Below, piece after piece: positions 6,115 through 7,734 of a stretch of DNA of 7,734 nt (the stretch's first letter is position 1; the number at the start of each line of letters is the position of its first letter). This DNA is from Candidatus Rokubacteria bacterium RIFCSPLOWO2_02_FULL_72_37. GTDB taxonomy: Bacteria > Methylomirabilota > Methylomirabilia > Rokubacteriales > CSP1-6. The translations under genes were made by a program, and so were the position numbers. The stretch covers positions 15,911-23,644 of the forward strand of contig MGCE01000173.1 in the NCBI GenBank assembly GCA_001790315.1, read 5' to 3'. The notes beneath the pieces were generated by a model. The model did not search any database. It was not told where the DNA came from and saw nothing but the letters and a program-made list of their open reading frames with translations.

Positions 6115-7040
6115 TGCCCGCCAAGGCCAGCCGCGCCGCATTCGGTGAAGCGCTCCTCGAGCTGGCGGCGAAGGATGACCGGATCGTGACCCTGGACGCC
6201 GATCTCTCGAAGTCCACGATGACGGCGGCCTTCGCCAGGGCCTACCCCGGCCGCGCCTTCAACCTCGGCATCGCCGAGTCCAACATGGTCGGCCTCGGCG
6301 CGGGCCTCGCCCTCACGGGCAAGATCCCCTTCGTCTGCTCGTTCGCGTGCTTCGTCGTCGGCCGCTTCGAGACGATCCGCATCTCGGTCGCCTACACGAA
6401 CGCCAACGTGAAGATCGTCGGCACGCACGCGGGCATCGCCATCGGCGAGGACGGCTACAGCCAGATGGGGCTCGAGGACATCGCGTGCATGCGGGCGCTG
6501 CCGAACGTCCCCGTGGTCCAGCCCGCGGACGAGCTGGAGACCAGGCAGGCCATCGCCTGGGCGGTCGAGCACGAGGGGCCCGTCTACCTCCGGCTCACGC
6601 GCCAGAACCTCGAGCCGGTCTGCCCGGTCGGATATCGTTTCCGCTTCGGCGGCTGGCTCGTGCTCCGTCCGGGCACCGACGTCACGCTGATCGGCACCGG
6701 CGGCACCGTGTTCAACTGCCTGGAGGCGGCGAAGCTCCTGGCGGCCGAGGGCGTCTCGGCGGAGGTGATCGACGCCGCCTGCATCAAGCCGCTCGACGAG
6801 GAGTCGCTGCTCGCCTCGGCGGGCAAGACCGGCCATGTCGTCACGGCCGAGGACCACTCGATCGCCGGCGGCCTCGGCGGCGCCGTCGCGGAAGCCCTCG
6901 GCGAGGCCCTGCCGACGCCGATGCGGCGGCTCGGCGTCCAGGGCTTCGGTGAATCGGGCGATGCGAAGGGCCTCTACGCCAAGCACGGCCTGGACCCCGC
7001 CGGCATCGCCGGCAGCGTGCGGAAGTTCCTCAACCGCTGA
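6114..7040 (+). CDS. Transketolase, C-terminal subunit
   Basis: A 308-residue protein comprising the pyrimidine-binding and C-terminal domains of transketolase. FNLGIAESNMVGLGAGLAL (about 49-67) carries the catalytic Glu55, which protonates the aminopyrimidine ring of thiamine diphosphate. The segment VGTHAGIAIGEDGYSQMGLEDIA (about 103-125, described as one conserved block) and VYLRLTRQNLEPV (about 157-169) are typical of the family. The C-terminal domain starts near residue 187 (GTDVTLIGTGGTV) and includes AEDHSIAGGLGGAVAE (about 244-259) and the ending GESGDAKGLYAKHGL (about 280-294). The start ATG 6114 overlaps the stop of the N subunit (TGATG), with a G-run at 6102-6106 as a weak ribosome binding site, so the two halves should be made in equal amounts. 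No terminator is visible after it. Confidence 0.95.
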   Translation: MPAKASRAAFGEALLELAAKDDRIVTLDADLSKSTMTAAFARAYPGRAFNLGIAESNMVGLGAGLALTGKIPFVCSFACFVVGRFETIRISVAYTNANVKIVGTHAGIAIGEDGYSQMGLEDIACMRALPNVPVVQPADELETRQAIAWAVEHEGPVYLRLTRQNLEPVCPVGYRFRFGGWLVLRPGTDVTLIGTGGTVFNCLEAAKLLAAEGVSAEVIDAACIKPLDEESLLASAGKTGHVVTAEDHSIAGGLGGAVAEALGEALPTPMRRLGVQGFGESGDAKGLYAKHGLDPAGIAGSVRKFLNR

Positions 7041-7734
7041 GCCGCCTCGGTCTGACCGCCCGTGAGTGGCGCCGGCTGCGCGCGCTCCGCACCCCGCGCG
7101 GCGTCCAGCGCGCGCTCGACCACATGCCCTATCACCTGGCCGACACGGCGTGGTCGCCCCGGCGCGTGCTGCGGGAGGGCACCGCGCACTGCCTCGAAGG
7201 CGCCATCTTCGCGGCTGTCGCGCTGCGGGTGCTCGGCTTCCCGCCGCTCCTGCTCGACCTCGAGGCCGTGCAGGACACGGACCACGTCCTCGCCATCTAC
7301 CGCGTGGACGGGCACTGGGGCGCGCTGGCGAAGTCGAACTTCTCGGGGCTCCGCTACCGGGAGCCGGTCTACCGCACGGTCCGGGAGCTGGTGATGAGCT
7401 ACTTCGACGATTACATGAACCTGCGTGGCGATCGGACGCTTCGCGCCTACTCCCGCCCCGTGAACCTCGCGCGGTTCGACCGCCGACACCCGGGCTGGAT
7501 CACCGCCGAGAGCGAGGCGTGGTTCATCCCCGAGCACCTCTTCACGATCCCCCACACGCCGCTCCTCACGCCGCGGCAGATCCCGCGGCTCACGCGCGTG
7601 GACCGGCGCTCGCTCCAGGCCGGCCTCGTCGGATACCACGCGCACGGCAGCGGCCGCGCGCCGTCCTTCGGGTGGGCTCGTCCTGCGCGCCGAAGGCCGT
7701 CAGCGCGAGTCGGTGCGACTCACAGCGCGCGCAG
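7037..7734 (+). CDS. Transglutaminase-like superfamily protein (partial, CTG start likely)
   Basis: The frame in phase with CTG 7037 runs to the window end without a stop (232 codons). GTAHCLEGAIFAAVALRVLG (about 48-67) presents a Cys (Cys52) at the start of a helix. DTDHVLAIYRVDG (about 80-92) presents His83, and AKSNF (about 98-102) follows. This Cys-His order is that of transglutaminase/papain-fold proteins. EPVYRTVRELVMSYFDDYMN and RAYSRPVNLARFD recall a conserved bacterial family of unknown function that I remember only as hypothetical proteins. The N-terminal stretch LTAREWRRLRALRTPRGVQR also fits that family, so the first ATG (7124, codon 30) probably starts too late. No ATG, GTG or TTG occurs in this frame between the stop at 6950-6952 and 7124. 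GGAAG at 7021-7025 is a possible ribosome binding site for CTG 7037. After about 7670 the coding signal in this frame weakens. Substrate and role are unknown. Confidence 0.62.
   Translation, partial: MSRLGLTAREWRRLRALRTPRGVQRALDHMPYHLADTAWSPRRVLREGTAHCLEGAIFAAVALRVLGFPPLLLDLEAVQDTDHVLAIYRVDGHWGALAKSNFSGLRYREPVYRTVRELVMSYFDDYMNLRGDRTLRAYSRPVNLARFDRRHPGWITAESEAWFIPEHLFTIPHTPLLTPRQIPRLTRVDRRSLQAGLVGYHAHGSGRAPSFGWARPARRRPSARVGATHSAR

Larger units (their letters stand above)
446..7734 (+). other. Putative single transcription unit moeA to transglutaminase-like gene
   Basis: Seven genes in one direction have gaps of no more than about 8 bases, three TGATG overlaps (3220-3224, 5201-5205, 6112-6116) and no visible terminator or internal promoter-like A/T block. 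The only strong -10 found is at 446-451. Co-transcription is inferred from spacing alone. The functions (cofactor synthesis, peptide degradation, sulfur/selenium chemistry, sugar phosphates) do not form one obvious pathway. Confidence 0.55.

Noticed and set aside
7062..7394. 110-codon plus-strand frame starting at GTG 7062
   Set aside because: It overlaps the transglutaminase-like gene in another frame and is Arg/Ser/Thr/Cys-rich with no domain; a shadow frame.
7665..7696. CCTTCGG/CCGAAGG inverted repeat as a terminator
   Set aside because: Only 7 pairs with an 18-base loop and no T-run after it; common by chance in GC-rich DNA.

Overview
The window is a tightly packed, very GC-rich (about 70% by eye) bacterial segment with strong G/C preference at third codon positions. 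Gene content and codon use fit a soil or groundwater lineage such as Rokubacteria/Methylomirabilota. That assignment is an impression from protein style only; no rRNA or marker gene is present to confirm it.

Layout: a partial RDD-family membrane protein gene runs leftward off the start of the window (minus strand, ending at 439). From a very short divergent promoter (437-460), one long rightward gene string begins and continues to the window end: moeA (458-1651), tldD (1654-3222), a small exported rhodanese (3222-3644), tldE/pmbA (3653-5203), the N-terminal subunit of a split transketolase (5203-6114), its C-terminal subunit (6114-7040), and a partial transglutaminase-like protein (from about 7037 past 7734). 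Every junction on the plus strand overlaps or is separated by only a few bases, so a single operon is likely. No RNA gene, insertion sequence, CRISPR array or long intergenic stretch is present.

The most notable item is the rhodanese gene. Its frame meets a TGA (3489-3491) exactly where the catalytic cysteine of a rhodanese should be. It then continues in the same frame for 50 more codons of clear rhodanese sequence, 49 of which end in G or C, to a second TGA that abuts tldE. This is best read as a selenocysteine codon (Sec90 of a 140-residue secreted rhodanese), and a candidate SECIS hairpin lies just downstream. A conventional caller would report a truncated 89-residue protein and miss the C-terminal half.

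The selenoprotein gene lies between the two subunit genes of the TldD/TldE metallopeptidase, an arrangement I do not recognise as described. Two further structural points deserve attention. The moeA/RDD divergent promoter is an 8+8 bp inverted repeat in which both start codons sit where the transcripts should begin, implying two leaderless mRNAs from one shared -10 element. Gene junctions fall into two classes: TGATG overlaps, and CTGAGC overlaps in which CTG is in frame with the downstream gene. In the last gene, CTG appears to be the only available start that keeps the whole N-terminus.
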